From Mantis religiosa (Eukaryota; Arthropoda; Insecta; Mantodea; Mantidae), in assembly GCA_030765055.1 (NCBI GenBank), contig CM060953.1, forward strand, positions 72,521,977 to 72,585,976: a DNA stretch of 64,000 bases, given 5' to 3'. The stretch's first letter is position 1, and every line of letters starts with the position of its first letter. Shown piece by piece: positions 1 through 12,358 of the stretch. The translations under genes and the position numbers were made by a program. The notes under the pieces are model-generated. The model was not told the origin of the DNA, made no database searches, and was given only the letters and a program-made list of their open reading frames with translations.

Positions 1-1275
1 CAAGAGCAGCTGAACTGAAATCCAGCATCACTATTAAGCAGGCTAATCTCAGAGTAAAGGGCCAAATCCTCCTTAGCTCTCCGATCCCAGTAACTGTTGT
101 ATTTTGCCAAGATGGCCGTCCCCCGAAAGTTGGCTCTATGGTCCTTTTCAAAGCTCTGGCAAGCCATACTTTTCAAATTGCATTGAACGAATACTCCATC
201 CATGTTTGTTTGCTCTGGTAGGGATGGTCCTTCCGGTTTGTCCTATATACGGTGTCCCACATCCACAGGGAATGTCGTGCATTCCCGGAACTTAGAAATC
301 CAGTTTGTCTTTCACCGGTCTCAACAGGTTTTGTTCTTCGAAAGTGGTTTTTGGATGCTCCTGATGTATTTGGCGAGGATTCTGTTGATTCTGCGGGATA
401 GTTTGCCAGTAAACGGGATGCAGGCTGCAGCTGTAGGCTTATCTGACGCTTGCAGTATTACAGGTTTTCCCTTTCTCAGCTCTGGTGATCGAGGCTTCAA
501 CATCATATTTGGAGTAGCCATTTTGACGAAAAGTAATTCTCAGTACTGCAATTCCTGTTTTAAGTAGCTGGGATCAGAGATAGTCAAAGCTCTGTGGGCC
601 AGAGTATTGAGAACTCCCAGTCGTTGAGACTTATGATGAAAACTATAAACGTTCAGAAAGAGATTGATGTGTGTAGGCTTGTGGTATGCTGCATGCTCCA
701 GTGTACCATTGCTGTTTCATGAAACAAGAAGTCCAAGAATGGCAAAGTTCCATCCTCTTCCACTTCCATGGTAAACTGTATTTAAGGATGAAGGCTGTTG
801 AGATGCGCAAGTAAGCTAGGCAAAGTGATGCATGTGTCCAGATTATGAATGTATCGTCCACGTATCTATAGAAATGAGATGGTCCAAGCGGAACTGTGGC
901 AAGTATTTCATGTTCTAGGTGTTCCATATGGAAATAAGCTATAGCTGGTGACAAAGGGGAGCCCATTGCTACTCCGTCTACTTGTTCATAGAAAGTACCA
1001 CCAAACAAGTGGGGATCAGGGTATGTCGGAAGAGCTCTGTGATATCAGCCGGAAAATGCTTCTTCAGAAGTTGGATGGCTTCCTGAAGTAGTACCCTTGT
1101 AAATAGAGAAACCCCGTCGAAGCTGACAAGAAGATCAGAAGGGCCAATGGTAATGTTCTTAAGTGTATGTACAAACTGTGTGGAGTTACTCAAATGATGT
1201 GGGCAATCCCCTGCCGGAGGTTGCATCAGATCAGCCAGGGTCAGCCGATATGTAGGGCTCCTCGTGGCGTCCACA
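1..1275 (-). mobile_element. Penelope-like element copy A: reverse transcriptase plus GIY-YIG endonuclease, broken
   Basis: Read on the minus strand, this stretch gives a Penelope-like retroelement pol gene split over several frames. The reverse-transcriptase part runs from about 1274 down to 640: a palm segment reading LVSFDGVSLFT, the GVAMGSPLSP motif near 943-972, and the catalytic YVDD at 853-864. A C-terminal linker lies at 321-521, followed by a GIY-YIG nuclease core reading IPCGCGTPYIGQT at 235-273. In the family, the RT copies the element RNA and the GIY-YIG domain nicks the target DNA. Stops and frameshifts separate the parts, so no full protein is made. The 5' end of the gene is missing above about 1275, and the 3' end, where other copies carry a hammerhead-like motif, lies outside the window. 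A second copy with the same layout is at 43283-44720. Confidence 0.9.
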
Positions 1276-2522
<1,247 letters not shown>

Positions 2523-5329
2523 CAAAATGAAAATCGTAATTACAGTATATCCGTATACTTTTTAATGAACTGGTTACTCGTGTTTAAAGGAAATAAAACC
2601 TAAAATTCATTAGAGATTAAACATTCTTTCATTACTATTTGTCTATGTTCTAAATTGTATTTCCTTGAACTAACACAATAATACCTACTTCAATCTGTGT
2701 TATTATATATTAGATATGAATGATGTTCTTTATGACTCACTGTGAAACAAAGTGTTGTAGCGCAGTAATTCAATTTTCGTTGCTAGAAATTTATCAGACC
2801 GTCAAAATTGCACTCTTCTGTAAGGAAGTATAACTGCCATTACAGTTTTATGTTATTCGTATCGCCGTGGATGCAATGGAGTGTGTGAAGTCGATGGGGG
2901 AGATTAGCTGAACGTTGTCACTCTTTTCCCGCTCATTCACAATTCTCGGCTATCGATTTACTTGAAAACAGAGCACATGAGCGGTGATGCATGAATCACG
3001 GAGCGCTGAAACTACGAACATAGCTTCTAAATTTTTAACAGCCTTTGGCATTGCTTATCGAGGGTGGAGTATTATCGACTGGATATCATAACCAATTTAT
3101 TGCTTCTCTTTGCTAACCAGTTTCTTAGAGCAAGCACGTTCGGTGCTTCTGAAAATATACCGGTTACACTGAAATGTTTTAATACGAACATAAAACACTA
3201 TGGTAGGAATTAAGGGTAGTCAGCTGGAGAGGCTTCCAGTTACTGGAATATAGGCATCGAACATGGGTTCGTAATGGGTTCTTTGTGCTTCCAGGTGGTT
3301 AAAATTATTTACTTGCCATTATTTTATTATGTATTACCACGAGTATTTTATATCTTAAGTGTTTCTCCTTTGGGACACCATCACTTTTGTTTTCGTCGCT
3401 GAAATTCTCATTTTGTAATTACTGGCTATTCCTTCTAATTTGTGTACTGCTATTTGTAGTTAAAACCATTTTATATAAACATTTATCTCGATTAATCTGG
3501 AATACATAGAAGAATAACCGTCTTTATGATGTTTTGTGTAAGATGAATAAGAAAGCACACATGGCACTTTTATCTCATCTTACGCTATGTAATCATTTGC
3601 TGCTTAGTTAATATTTACCCAGAAGCTCATTCGCAATAAAAAATACCACTCCGTTTACGAGGCCAATATTTCGCCTGTTTGTATATGTATTACGCATCTC
3701 TTACTACGCTGTTTCCAATCAGGCGGATGCCGCACCACATCACAGGTCACTTATTCTGATTGACTGCTAAATGTAGTAATGACCGTTAATTAATATAGCC
3801 GTTAGTGCTTTGCTAAAACAGTGCGCTGTTTGTACATCATGTATGTAGGTACATTACGCTAATATTCCGTCACACGGAATGGAACGTGTTGAAACGCTCG
3901 TTTCATACTAGGAAATTGGCTACGTACTTCTGCTTCCATGGTTTCATCAGAACTTGAGTTAACGGGGTGCTATACTTATAACGTGACTTCCTAAACTTTT
4001 CACACAACTTAGGTATGTAGTTATTTCAATGCAGCCTTATATAAACATTAGACAATTTTAAATTTTAATGCATATCTTGTTTAGTTTCTGTATTATTAAG
4101 TTTTAAGATTAAATTTTATAATTTTACGCCAAATGCTCCAGCCGTTACAATTATAAAAATAATCGTTGGTTAAAACTTAGCTGATTATAATACACAAATC
4201 TGTCGTAATTTTACTTTAAAATATTCTGCTTAAACTCTAACATTTAAAACTTGTACTTTTCTAAAAAAAAAGGTTTCACATAGCTTTTATTAGCAGAAAT
4301 TCAAAATCCTTCCGAAGGAAAAGACAACTTAATAAGATGCATATGTTTTATAAATCACTATGAAAAATTTCAGAAGAATTACGTGGAAACATGGAGAATT
4401 AACTTAGGTACTTATAATATAAAAAAAGTAAAATTTGAATTTATTACTTCTAAGTAATTTTGAAGTTATGCAATACAAATATCAATTTTAAAATGCACTC
4501 CTCTAAGATACAATGGATAGGATAGGATGGAATAGAATCCTACGTAGGGGATTTGGCACTGAGAGAAGACAGGTTGGCTGACCCAAGGAGTCACGACAGT
4601 GTATAGGGCAGGGTATTTATTTATTTACTTATTAATTCTTATGAACGTAACAGGCTTGTAGCCCAATTACAATGTTCATCATACAGAGGTGTTTACGTAT
4701 AATAATATACATACTCAAATAAAACACAAAATGAAAACATAAATGAACACAAAGTAATACAGAATGGGAAATATAGGTAATAGAAACAATGAATAAAAAG
4801 AAAAAAAAAAAAAAGAAAAGAAAAGAAAGTGAAGGTGGCATGGTAAGTAATTATTTTACTATTCCTAATTACAGTAACGATACTACTATTGCCAATTTTT
4901 GTTTTACTGATCTGTGAATAAGTAGTTGGTAGTAATAGCATTTTAGAATTGAGTTTCGGACATGTTGAAAATATCTAGAATGAACAGAGGGTGTTATCTG
5001 AGAACATATTTTTGGTTTCGCTGTGCGTGAACTGATTGAACTTATTGGATTACAAGAGTTTTCTGCTTTGGATGTTGACTTACCAAATGTATAACTATTT
5101 CTAAATGAAAAAATAATAAGTAAGCATTAGAGGTATACCATATTTCGAAATACACACCTTTGCAGTTGACTTTCGGCGTGTATCGACTTACAGACTTTTC
5201 CACTTACCTGGTTCTCGGTCAGTAAAAGAACATTTTATCGCATTTTTAGGCAGAATGTATGTTTGTTATAATGAAATTACAATTAGATGTTTCCGAAAAT
5301 GACAGATCATTAATAAGAAATAGTTTCAC
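2523..5329. other. AT-rich, no gene seen
   Basis: No coding signature on either strand. The only structure noticed is an A/G-rich tract at about 4797-4830, which could be the tail of a decayed retroelement, and a TTTA-like stretch at about 4617-4634. I cannot assign either. Confidence 0.55.
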
Positions 5330-5840
5330 TTTCTTCTCGGACAGCCAGCCAGGTGAAAATACGATTAGATATCAATGTTTCGGGAGTGTACATCTCTCCC
5401 ATCATCAGGATATTTTTAAAATGTTATAACCACAAATGAAATACTGGATATAACACAACTATAAACAAAGACAAAACACTATCAAAATCCGCATTACTGA
5501 ACAAAAGACTGTTTTCAGTAAACTAAATGCCAGGTCAGGAGATGACGTGAGTATAGAAAATTGTGTCAGAGAAAGGTGACTACTTAACTTGGTTATCAAG
5601 CTGTATTGATCTTTGTTTCTTAATTCGATGGATTTCCATTTTAAGGCCCGTTTCCAGGAGGAGCTGAACTGAAATCCAGCATCACGATTAAGCGTGCTCC
5701 TTTCAGAGGAAATCGCCAAAGCCTCCTTAATTCTCCGCTCCCAGTAACTGTTGCATATTGCCAAGATGTTCGTCTCCCGAAAAGTGGCTCTAAATTGCGA
5801 CTCCTTTTCTTTTCTGTTGATACGGGCACCAGGGCTCAAA
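5330..5840 (-). mobile_element. Penelope-like element copy B: 3' end only
   Basis: The minus strand gives the C-terminal tail of the same Penelope-like protein family as the copies at 1-1275 and 43283-44720. The shared peptide NSYWERRIKEALAISSERST is readable at about 5690-5755. It is followed by the 3' non-coding part, closely matching 43285-43450 at the nucleotide level. The RT and the GIY-YIG core are absent, as expected for 5' truncation. The 3' end holds a hammerhead-like motif at 5369-5413. Confidence 0.85.
5369..5413 (-). ncRNA. Candidate hammerhead ribozyme in a Penelope-like element
   Basis: On the minus strand, the core CTGATGA (5402-5408) is followed by one extra T, a 5-bp stem GGGAG/CTCCC closing a 9-nt loop (5382-5400), and then GAAA (5378-5381). 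Five base pairs flank the core (ATATC at 5409-5413 with GATAT at 5369-5373), forming stem I. Stem III is minimal, with the ACATT stretch just before the predicted cleavage point at 5373/5374. Hammerhead ribozymes with very short stem III are known in Penelope-like elements. The extra base between the core and stem II, and C-A-T where a sister copy has C-G-T, could weaken activity. I infer a ribozyme from the match of core, stems and host element; activity is untested. Confidence 0.65.
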
Positions 5841-5996
5841 TTCTTGACGTACGATGGTCCGCATGTAAAGCCGCGGTTCTATAGTGGAATAGCGTCTACT
5901 TTTGATATTTAGGTTTCTCATGATTGCTGTAGAAGGTTTTCCAAGTTGTATTATTGATGGTCCCTTAAAACGCATGTTGATACATAACACTATGTC

Positions 5997-6422
5997 TATT
6001 GCGACTTTGTGGGTTCGTAGAATAAAAAGTCCAGTTGCAGAAATTCCAAAATGCTCTTTATTTCCGTAGAAACACAGCTTTTACACCCTTGGCAGCAGAA
6101 ACAGAATGACGTAACATACACAAATACAATCGTCAAGGTCGTGGACCACAAAGAAAAGAGTACACTTTCAAAACACAGCTGTACGCGCACGATTTATTTC
6201 CAATTACAACTTTGTCTCTTACCCCGGCTTCCTTTCTATACCTCTACTCATATTTATAGAAATTAATTGAATATACAAGATGGCACTAGAACCTTCCTAT
6301 TTCTATCTTTATCTGTTTCGGCAAGCTTTTCATCTCCGCGCTATCTTTATCTGTTTCGGAAAGCTTTCTATCTCCGCCCTGCACTGTCTCTTTGTGCACT
6401 TTGGCCGCGCCTCCTTGTAACA
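5997..6422 (-). repeat. Solo LTR-like repeat, short copy
   Basis: This block aligns with 14692-15410 over both ends but lacks about 300 bp in the middle. The longer copy has 10-bp inverted ends TGTTGTGACT/AGTCACAACA; here they have drifted to TATTGCGACT and CCTTGTAACA. On the minus strand there is an AATAAA polyadenylation-type signal near 6058-6063, as expected for an LTR. Inside, the segment ATCTTTATCTGTTTCGG occurs twice in tandem near 6302-6360. No internal retroelement genes adjoin it, so it is best read as a solo LTR left by recombination. Confidence 0.65.
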
Positions 6423-8219
6423 AGGCTGTCAGCGAAAATATAAATATATTTATATAAATGGAAGTAAACAAAAGAGAGTGGTTCTATTCCCAAAACTGTC
6501 TTTATCATGCATTATTCGTCAAGTTTAACGACACAACAAAAATCTATATCCTCTTATACAAAGCATATTTTGCCCATAAAAAGAAGAAAAGCTTTCCGTT
6601 GTGACCTTATATTTTGAAGAAAACAATACACTCCTGGATTAAGCGTTACATTCCACCTCGAAAACGGCCTAAAACTTTAAATTCTGTGGCGATGAAACGT
6701 TTCAGGCAGAGGTTGGCGTTTGGATGATACTGATAGAACCAAGGTCTGCTGAGGAAGACAAGGGTTTTTTAATGAATTTCCACATAACCGCCTCGGTTCA
6801 TAAAAAGAACGGAAAGGAAGAGAGGTTATGGAGTTTCCCGGAATAGCTAAGTTCTCGTTTGGTTTGAACAAAGCACTGGATTTAAAGATTTACTGGATAC
6901 CGTACAGTGGAAAGGGGAGAAAGGTCTTCGTAATCGATTTCTGTGCATATCACAAGCATTGTAAGAGCCTAGTGGACCGCAGTAGAGTAAATGTAACAGA
7001 GCTTTGGAAGTTAGCAATTGGACTCCTATTATACAATAGTTGCTGAAATGGGAGACATTTATTCATGTTCGAAGCTCAGAAACCACAATGGAAGCAATAG
7101 TAAAAAATGATCAAAAGGCAACATTTGGCAACGCCTGAAGATGGTATAAAAGCATTAATGGGTTTTTTGATAGTCTTTTAACTGGCAATCAATTAACTTG
7201 ACGTTTAGAGCGGTAAAGGTTTGGAATGAAATAATTACAAAGTAAGTCTACAACACATTTTTTTGGTTATGGAATATTGGGAATGTCTAAAACCTACTAT
7301 GTGAAACGTGTAGTGTGCTGGATGTATGATAAACCTTTGTTCTCGTCCATTTCTTTGGACGTGACATTCTGCCCATATGGGAATCAAAATCTCTAACCAC
7401 TATCTGTTTGGAAAGCCAAAGTTTGTATGACTGAGTCAATTTATGGGAATATTTTTATGTAGAAAATATACTGCTATTAGGTATTTCCTTTATTTCTCTC
7501 ACTTGAACATATGGTAGGAACCATAGCATTTCATTTGGGCATCAGGTCTGTATGTGAAGGAGCTGCTTTGTCCTACTTTCCTTTTATTGTCTTCAAAACG
7601 GGGTCTTTTCGTTCAGTAGTTGTAGATTACAGCCAAGTAATTCCAGAAGGGTGTCTGGAAGTGATGACGTCTTACTCGTTTTCCAGAACGACACGCCTCG
7701 TCGGAGTTGACATAATAATGAGGAAGACGCTCTTCTAACAGAAGGAATTTAAACGGGTGGAACAGTACCTTCCACCCACAGATGGAATAGGATTGATAAT
7801 ATCTAACCCCCCGCTGCACGTTTTATGCCAACCTAGTTAGGAAGCATGAAGTACCCTTCATAATTCGACGTCACACAGTATTTGACAAAGCCAAAAATAA
7901 ATGCCAGTCCCAGCAGCCTCCCATAAATACGACGCATTAGAAGTCTTCATCACACGTGCAAGAAAGCGAAGAGCCAGACTGGTAATGAAGACCGTGTTTC
8001 TTGTAGTACTCCTCTGAAACTGGAGTCTAGTCACTGCTAGAAAACTGATTGGGCTGTAAGAAAATAAGGTGCATCAATTGCTTTTCATTCAAGAGGTGGC
8101 ACAATTATTTTTTTTCTTCCTCCATATGCGGTTCAGGCAGAACGCCTGTTGCTTTTTCTAAACATGTTTCCATTAATATATATTGCGTGTTTATCGAGAA
8201 CGGGTTTCGTTAGGATCTT
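6423..8219. other. No gene seen
   Basis: Several open frames of 60-75 codons occur on both strands, but none has a recognisable motif. There is no repeat that I can match elsewhere in the window. Confidence 0.5.
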
Positions 8220-8720
8220 CCTAACTTCCTCAGCTAATTTTGACTGTTGAATTTTGATTTGGTGAACTCCTTGGAGGCAATAGAGACGTCTCTATTGGTG
8301 TCTTGATGAACTTGAAGTTCGGGCTGTCTTCAAAGGGGATGTGAAAATTGAACAGTTTTACTGTATATTTCTTTATGAATATACTTTCCCACGTAGTTAA
8401 TGCAGTAGCACACTGAAGTGGACAGTGCAACCTTAAATCGATTTTTCACTTTTCATTTTGTGACCAATGGGTCGTGATTCTCATTCCAAAATGATACGTC
8501 ACTGCCTATTTCTTTGTTCTTGATGTCTCTAAAATGCTCTTTGATCTAATTTCAATGTTAGTTTTGCCAATGTACAAATTTTCACAGCCTTTGCAATTTA
8601 TCTCGCACACACCTGATTTTTGGTCTGTGGGTTTCTTTTCTTATTATGTGACTTCAAGGGGCGTTGTACACTGAATTTGTTCACTGAAACCAAAGTAATG
8701 TTGTGTTCTTTGAAGACCTT
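8220..8720 (-). mobile_element. Second Penelope-like lineage, GIY-YIG remnant
   Basis: On the minus strand, about 8555-8608 reads GVCEINCKGCENLYIGKT, which fits the start of a GIY-YIG nuclease of Penelope-like elements (pattern I-x-C-x-x-C-x-x-x-YIG-x-T). It differs from the other copies, which carry CGCG or CECG and YIGQT, so it is a separate lineage. Downstream the frame decays quickly with stops. The reverse transcriptase is not recognisable. The outer limits are estimates; 8220-8450 is included because it continues in the same orientation without a visible boundary. Confidence 0.55.
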
Positions 8721-9597
8721 GTATGTAGCTTGGGGTGGTATGCTAATTTTTCAGTTTTATTTCTATTTTTGACCAGTTAAGCACTGCATCCATTGTGTTC
8801 TGCATTGTTAATTATATAAATGTAATCCTGTATGAAACTATTGAAAAGAACCTCCTTCCATATTTTAACTTTTCTTGTGTGTTAATATGTAACTAAGTAA
8901 TTTTGTATTCTGGATTTTACTCTTTGTTTTCTTTGTAATCAATCAAGTTATATAGAAATAAATAAAGAAACACATAAACACTAAAACACATAAAACAGTT
9001 ACAGAAACAAAATACTATGCACCCTGACAGTAATACAAAACACCAGGAAATATTTAAACATGGTCAAAAACACCCTAATGTCAAATCCTACTAGCATAGT
9101 GCACAAATCTAAGTAGACCTTTGTTACGTTCTCTGATTACAGCTAAGGAAATAGCTGTTATGGTCATTCAAAACCTATGACGCTTAAATTTTAAATCGAA
9201 TTAAAATTGTTTCTATGTTGAAGATATTTTAAAATTACACATGGCTTGTTAGAGCGTTGTTCAGGTACTTTTCGTGGATAATTTAGCATTGTTTTATGGA
9301 ACTTTATTCGTTTTAGTGTTAATATCCTATGAATTGTAACACATACCCATTGAAAAGTTAACAAATAAAGTGATAACATTTCTTCAGAAAACCTAACAAA
9401 ATAATAATATTAATTATAGAATAGAAAACAATAAAATAAAGATCCAACTTTATATAAAGAATTAGAATGTCTCCCACGAGGATGTTCCTTCAGGGTGGAA
9501 AATAGAAAAAAAGGCACACGAAACTAGACTACAGGGTACACACCCTGTGTGAGAGAGACCCACTTTATATTGATTTTTGAAGATAGAAAAATGCATT
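8721..9597. other. AT-rich, no gene seen
   Basis: No coding or repeat signal recognised. Confidence 0.5.
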
Positions 9598-9635
9598 GTT
9601 ATATGCGGTCGTTCATTATCGTGGTGCAGCATATA
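9598..9635 (-). pseudogene. Short mariner catalytic-motif fragment outside an element
   Basis: The minus strand reads M-L-H-H-D-N-E-R-P-H, matching the second catalytic block (HHDNARPH) of the mariner that starts 60 bp further right. It nearly repeats 10047-10078 at the nucleotide level. It lies outside the terminal repeat of that mariner, so it is a separate small fragment. Confidence 0.5.
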
Positions 9636-9695
9636 CAGTCTGTTTCACCTATGTGTGATCTTTGGCGCCTATATGGTCCTGCAAAGACATTATTG

Positions 9696-10268
9696 TACGA
9701 GGGCTGTTCAATAAAGAACGATTACAACTTTTTCCGACAACGTACCTTTACTCATCCTCATAATTTTGATGATTCTTCTCAAAATAGTCTCCCCTGAATG
9801 CGATACACCTATCCCAGCGTTTCTGCCAGTCTTCAAAGACATGCTGGAAACCATTTTTGAGAGATCCTTCAAAACCGCCTCTGCAGGCTTCACCACTGCT
9901 TCTGATGATGGATAATGCCTTCCACGAAGGCGTTTCTTCAAGTTAGGGAAAATAAAAATGTCATTTGGGGCTAAATCCGGAATATAGGGAGGGTGAGGGA
10001 TGCACTTCACGTTGATTTTTGCAAGATATTCAGCAACAACACTGGCAATATGCGGCCGCGCATTATCGTGGTGCAGCACTGCTTCACGGAAATGTGGTCT
10101 TTTGCAGCTGATATTGACTTGCAATGTTTTCAGGACATCCCTGTAGTGTAGTCCAGTTACTGATTTATGTGCAGGTACAACATGCTGATAAACAATTCCA
10201 TGAAGATCAAAGAATAAGATGACCATAACTTTCCCAGCAAAAGCAACCACTTTTGCTTTTTTGGGGAT
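9696..10268 (-). mobile_element. DD34D mariner, 3' half, truncated at a SINE
   Basis: A minus-strand open frame (9708-10250) encodes the C-terminal half of a mariner transposase. It has HHDNARPH with catalytic D at 10065-10067 and P-D-L-A-P-N-D with the last D at 9960-9962. Exactly 34 residues separate them, the mariner DD34D spacing. The 3' terminal repeat begins just after TA at 9696-9697 and reads CGAGGGCTGTTCAATAAAG, close to the end of the mariner at 11420-12300. The N-terminal half with its helix-turn-helix and first catalytic D is missing: the sequence stops at the SINE starting at 10269 and does not resume beyond it. Confidence 0.88.
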
Positions 10269-10510
10269 GCCCGCCTCGGTAGCGTAGATGGTAGCATGTC
10301 TGCCTCACATTCAAGAGGTCCCGAGTTCGAATCTCGGTCAGGGTGAGTTACCTGGATAAGGTTTTTTCCGGGGTTTTCCCTTATCCTGAAAGGCGAATGT
10401 CGGGTAGCTCTAAGCTCTATGTACACTGGGCTCATTTGAGCATAATTTCATCGTCCGATATGACTTAACATTGGAGGATGTAAAATTAAAAAAAAAAAAA
10501 AAAAAAAAAA
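10269..10510 (+). repeat. tRNA-derived SINE, family 1 (GCCCGCCTCGG head), with poly-A
   Basis: Starts GCCCGCCTCGGTAGCG and contains a Pol III box A (TAGCGTAGATGG) and box B (GAGTTCGAATCTC). A conserved non-tRNA body follows (GGTGAGTTACCTGGATAAGG ... TCCGATATGACTTA), then a poly-A tail of more than 20 A. Family members are at 17309, 53053 and 57505, with a split one at 33577. This copy sits at the broken edge of a mariner and I could not find a target duplication. Confidence 0.88.
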
Positions 10511-11362
10511 CAGAGGCGGACAAATAAGATATGGATAAACAAGTGAACAATAACGTGAAGTCAATAATTTAGTATCAAGCATAATCTGAGTTGTAATATG
10601 GCAAAGTTTGTAGAACGTAACTTTTAGCAATGAAATGGGCATTCCATTCCATTTTAATAAACTATCCATATGTACATGAAATTCAATACTTTGTTGACTT
10701 TGTACTTGTTTGTTCGCAAATTCTGCCTTTAAGGTTATGTCAGGACGCTTCGTTATAAACTTAAATCTCACTGTCTTATCAAGATTAACAATTCATTTGT
10801 TATTATGACACTTACATCGTTTAAATTCGTTAGAATACACATTTTTATATGGGCGTCACTACCACTCTCAATTACTTAACTAAACGCTTAAAAACCTTTT
10901 ATTTGAAATATAAGAATAAAAAGTTTAAAGATAAAGGTTTAAAACCAGTCCCTTTGGCATAACTTAGTTTTAACTTAGAGGAAAGAACCATTTCTTCCAT
11001 TGAACTGCTTTTATTCCTGGAATCGTTAATGTCAGCGTCTATATTGTACTATAAAGCACCTGGTCGCACATGACGATCGTAAAACAAACCTAGCTATAAT
11101 ATCTTATTGCAACCGTATATTTTCAGAATGATCTTCTTTATGTCTTCTGGAGGGTCAGTTTGCGATGATAAGTTACTTGAAGGCATGTTACGAATATTGG
11201 TCATTAAAGACTTGATGATTGTGCATTTTCTAGACAAATAATGCACAGCTAACTCACCTTGTGTACAGTTACTTAAGATATGTAATTATATAATCAATTA
11301 TACCTATATATTATTGTAATTCACATATAAGGCTTCACATATCAAAGCGAGCGGTATTAGTC
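10511..11362. other. AT-rich, no gene seen
   Basis: A 107-residue minus-strand frame at 10448-10771 crosses the SINE poly-A (giving poly-Phe) and is not a gene. Nothing else recognised. Confidence 0.5.
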
Positions 11363-12358
11363 CAGACTTCGCGGGTGCACAGCCGTGTCAGTTTCATAAT
11401 GTCGAGCTTTCGGCCATTGTACGGGGGTTGCTCAGTTAAGAATGATCATAATTTTTAAGGCCATAATTTTTCGCACTAAAATTCAATCTTATTATATTCT
11501 GTTAGCTTAATGTGAAACAAACACGCCGTAGTAGTTTCATTGTTGGTACTCCTGGTTCCTGCCTGTAAGAACCAGACAAGTTCAGACATGTTCAGTATCG
11601 CCTACCGCTGCAAGGGTTTAACATGCAGTTAAAGTTGATGTTAGAGGAAAATCCGGAGTTTCTATCAAACGTAATCACTGATGATGAAACTTTGCCACAT
11701 CATTTTGATTCAGAGAGCAAACAGCAAAGCTCAGTGTGGAAATTTACTTCGTCACCAACCACGAAAAGAGCAAAGGTGGTTGCTTCTGCTGGGAAAGTTA
11801 TGGTCCTCTCATTCTTTGATATTCATGGAATATTTATGGATGCACACACATCAGTAACTGGACAATACTACAGGGATGTCCTGAAAACATCGCAGAAGAC
11901 CACATTTCCATTAAACAGGCTGGATGCTGCACCACAATAATTCGCAGTCACATATTTTTGTTGCTGAATATCTTGCAAAAATCAACGTGAAGTGCATCCC
12001 TCACCCTCTTTATAGTCCAGATTTAGCCCCATGTGACTTCTTTCTATTACCTAAGTTGAAGAAACGCCTTCGTGGGAGGCATTATCCATAATCAGAAGCA
12101 GTGGTGAAGGCTGTGGAGGCAATTTTGAAGCATCTCTCAAAGATGGTTTCCAGCATGTCTTTGAAGATTGGTAGAGAAGCTGGGACAAGTGCATCGCATT
12201 CAGGGGGAACTATTTTGAGAAGGATCATCAAAATTACGAGGATGAGTAAAGTTACATTGTCAAAAAAATTGTGATCATTCTTTGTTGAACAGCCCTCGTA
12301 TACTCCATGGCCGAAAGCTCTTCATTCATAAACCTGATACGGCTGATCACCCTCGAAG
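11363..12358. repeat. ~58-bp imperfect inverted repeat enclosing a mariner
   Basis: The sequences directly outside the mariner ends (11363-11419 and 12301-12358) are reverse complements of each other with scattered mismatches. The longest perfect block is GAGCTTTCGGCCAT, and shorter blocks such as CAGCCGT and GGGTG keep their order. The mariner therefore seems to have inserted at the centre of an older palindromic or terminal-inverted-repeat sequence. I do not recognise the outer repeat. Confidence 0.7.
11420..12300 (+). mobile_element. DD34D mariner, internally deleted
   Basis: Both ends carry related terminal repeats of about 40 bp flanked by TA (11420-11421 and 12299-12300): CGGGGGTTGCTCAGTTAAG on the left and, reversed, CGAGGGCTGTTCAACAAAG on the right. 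At about 880 bp it is shorter than the usual 1.3 kb. The transposase keeps the ITDDET block around the first catalytic D (about 11674-11690), then the middle region to 11937. After a frame change it keeps YSPDLAPCDFF with the third D at 12035-12037. The second catalytic D has become N (HHNN near 11930-11945), and the N-terminal DNA-binding region is gone. It is the same family as 9696-10268 and is inactive. Confidence 0.88.
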
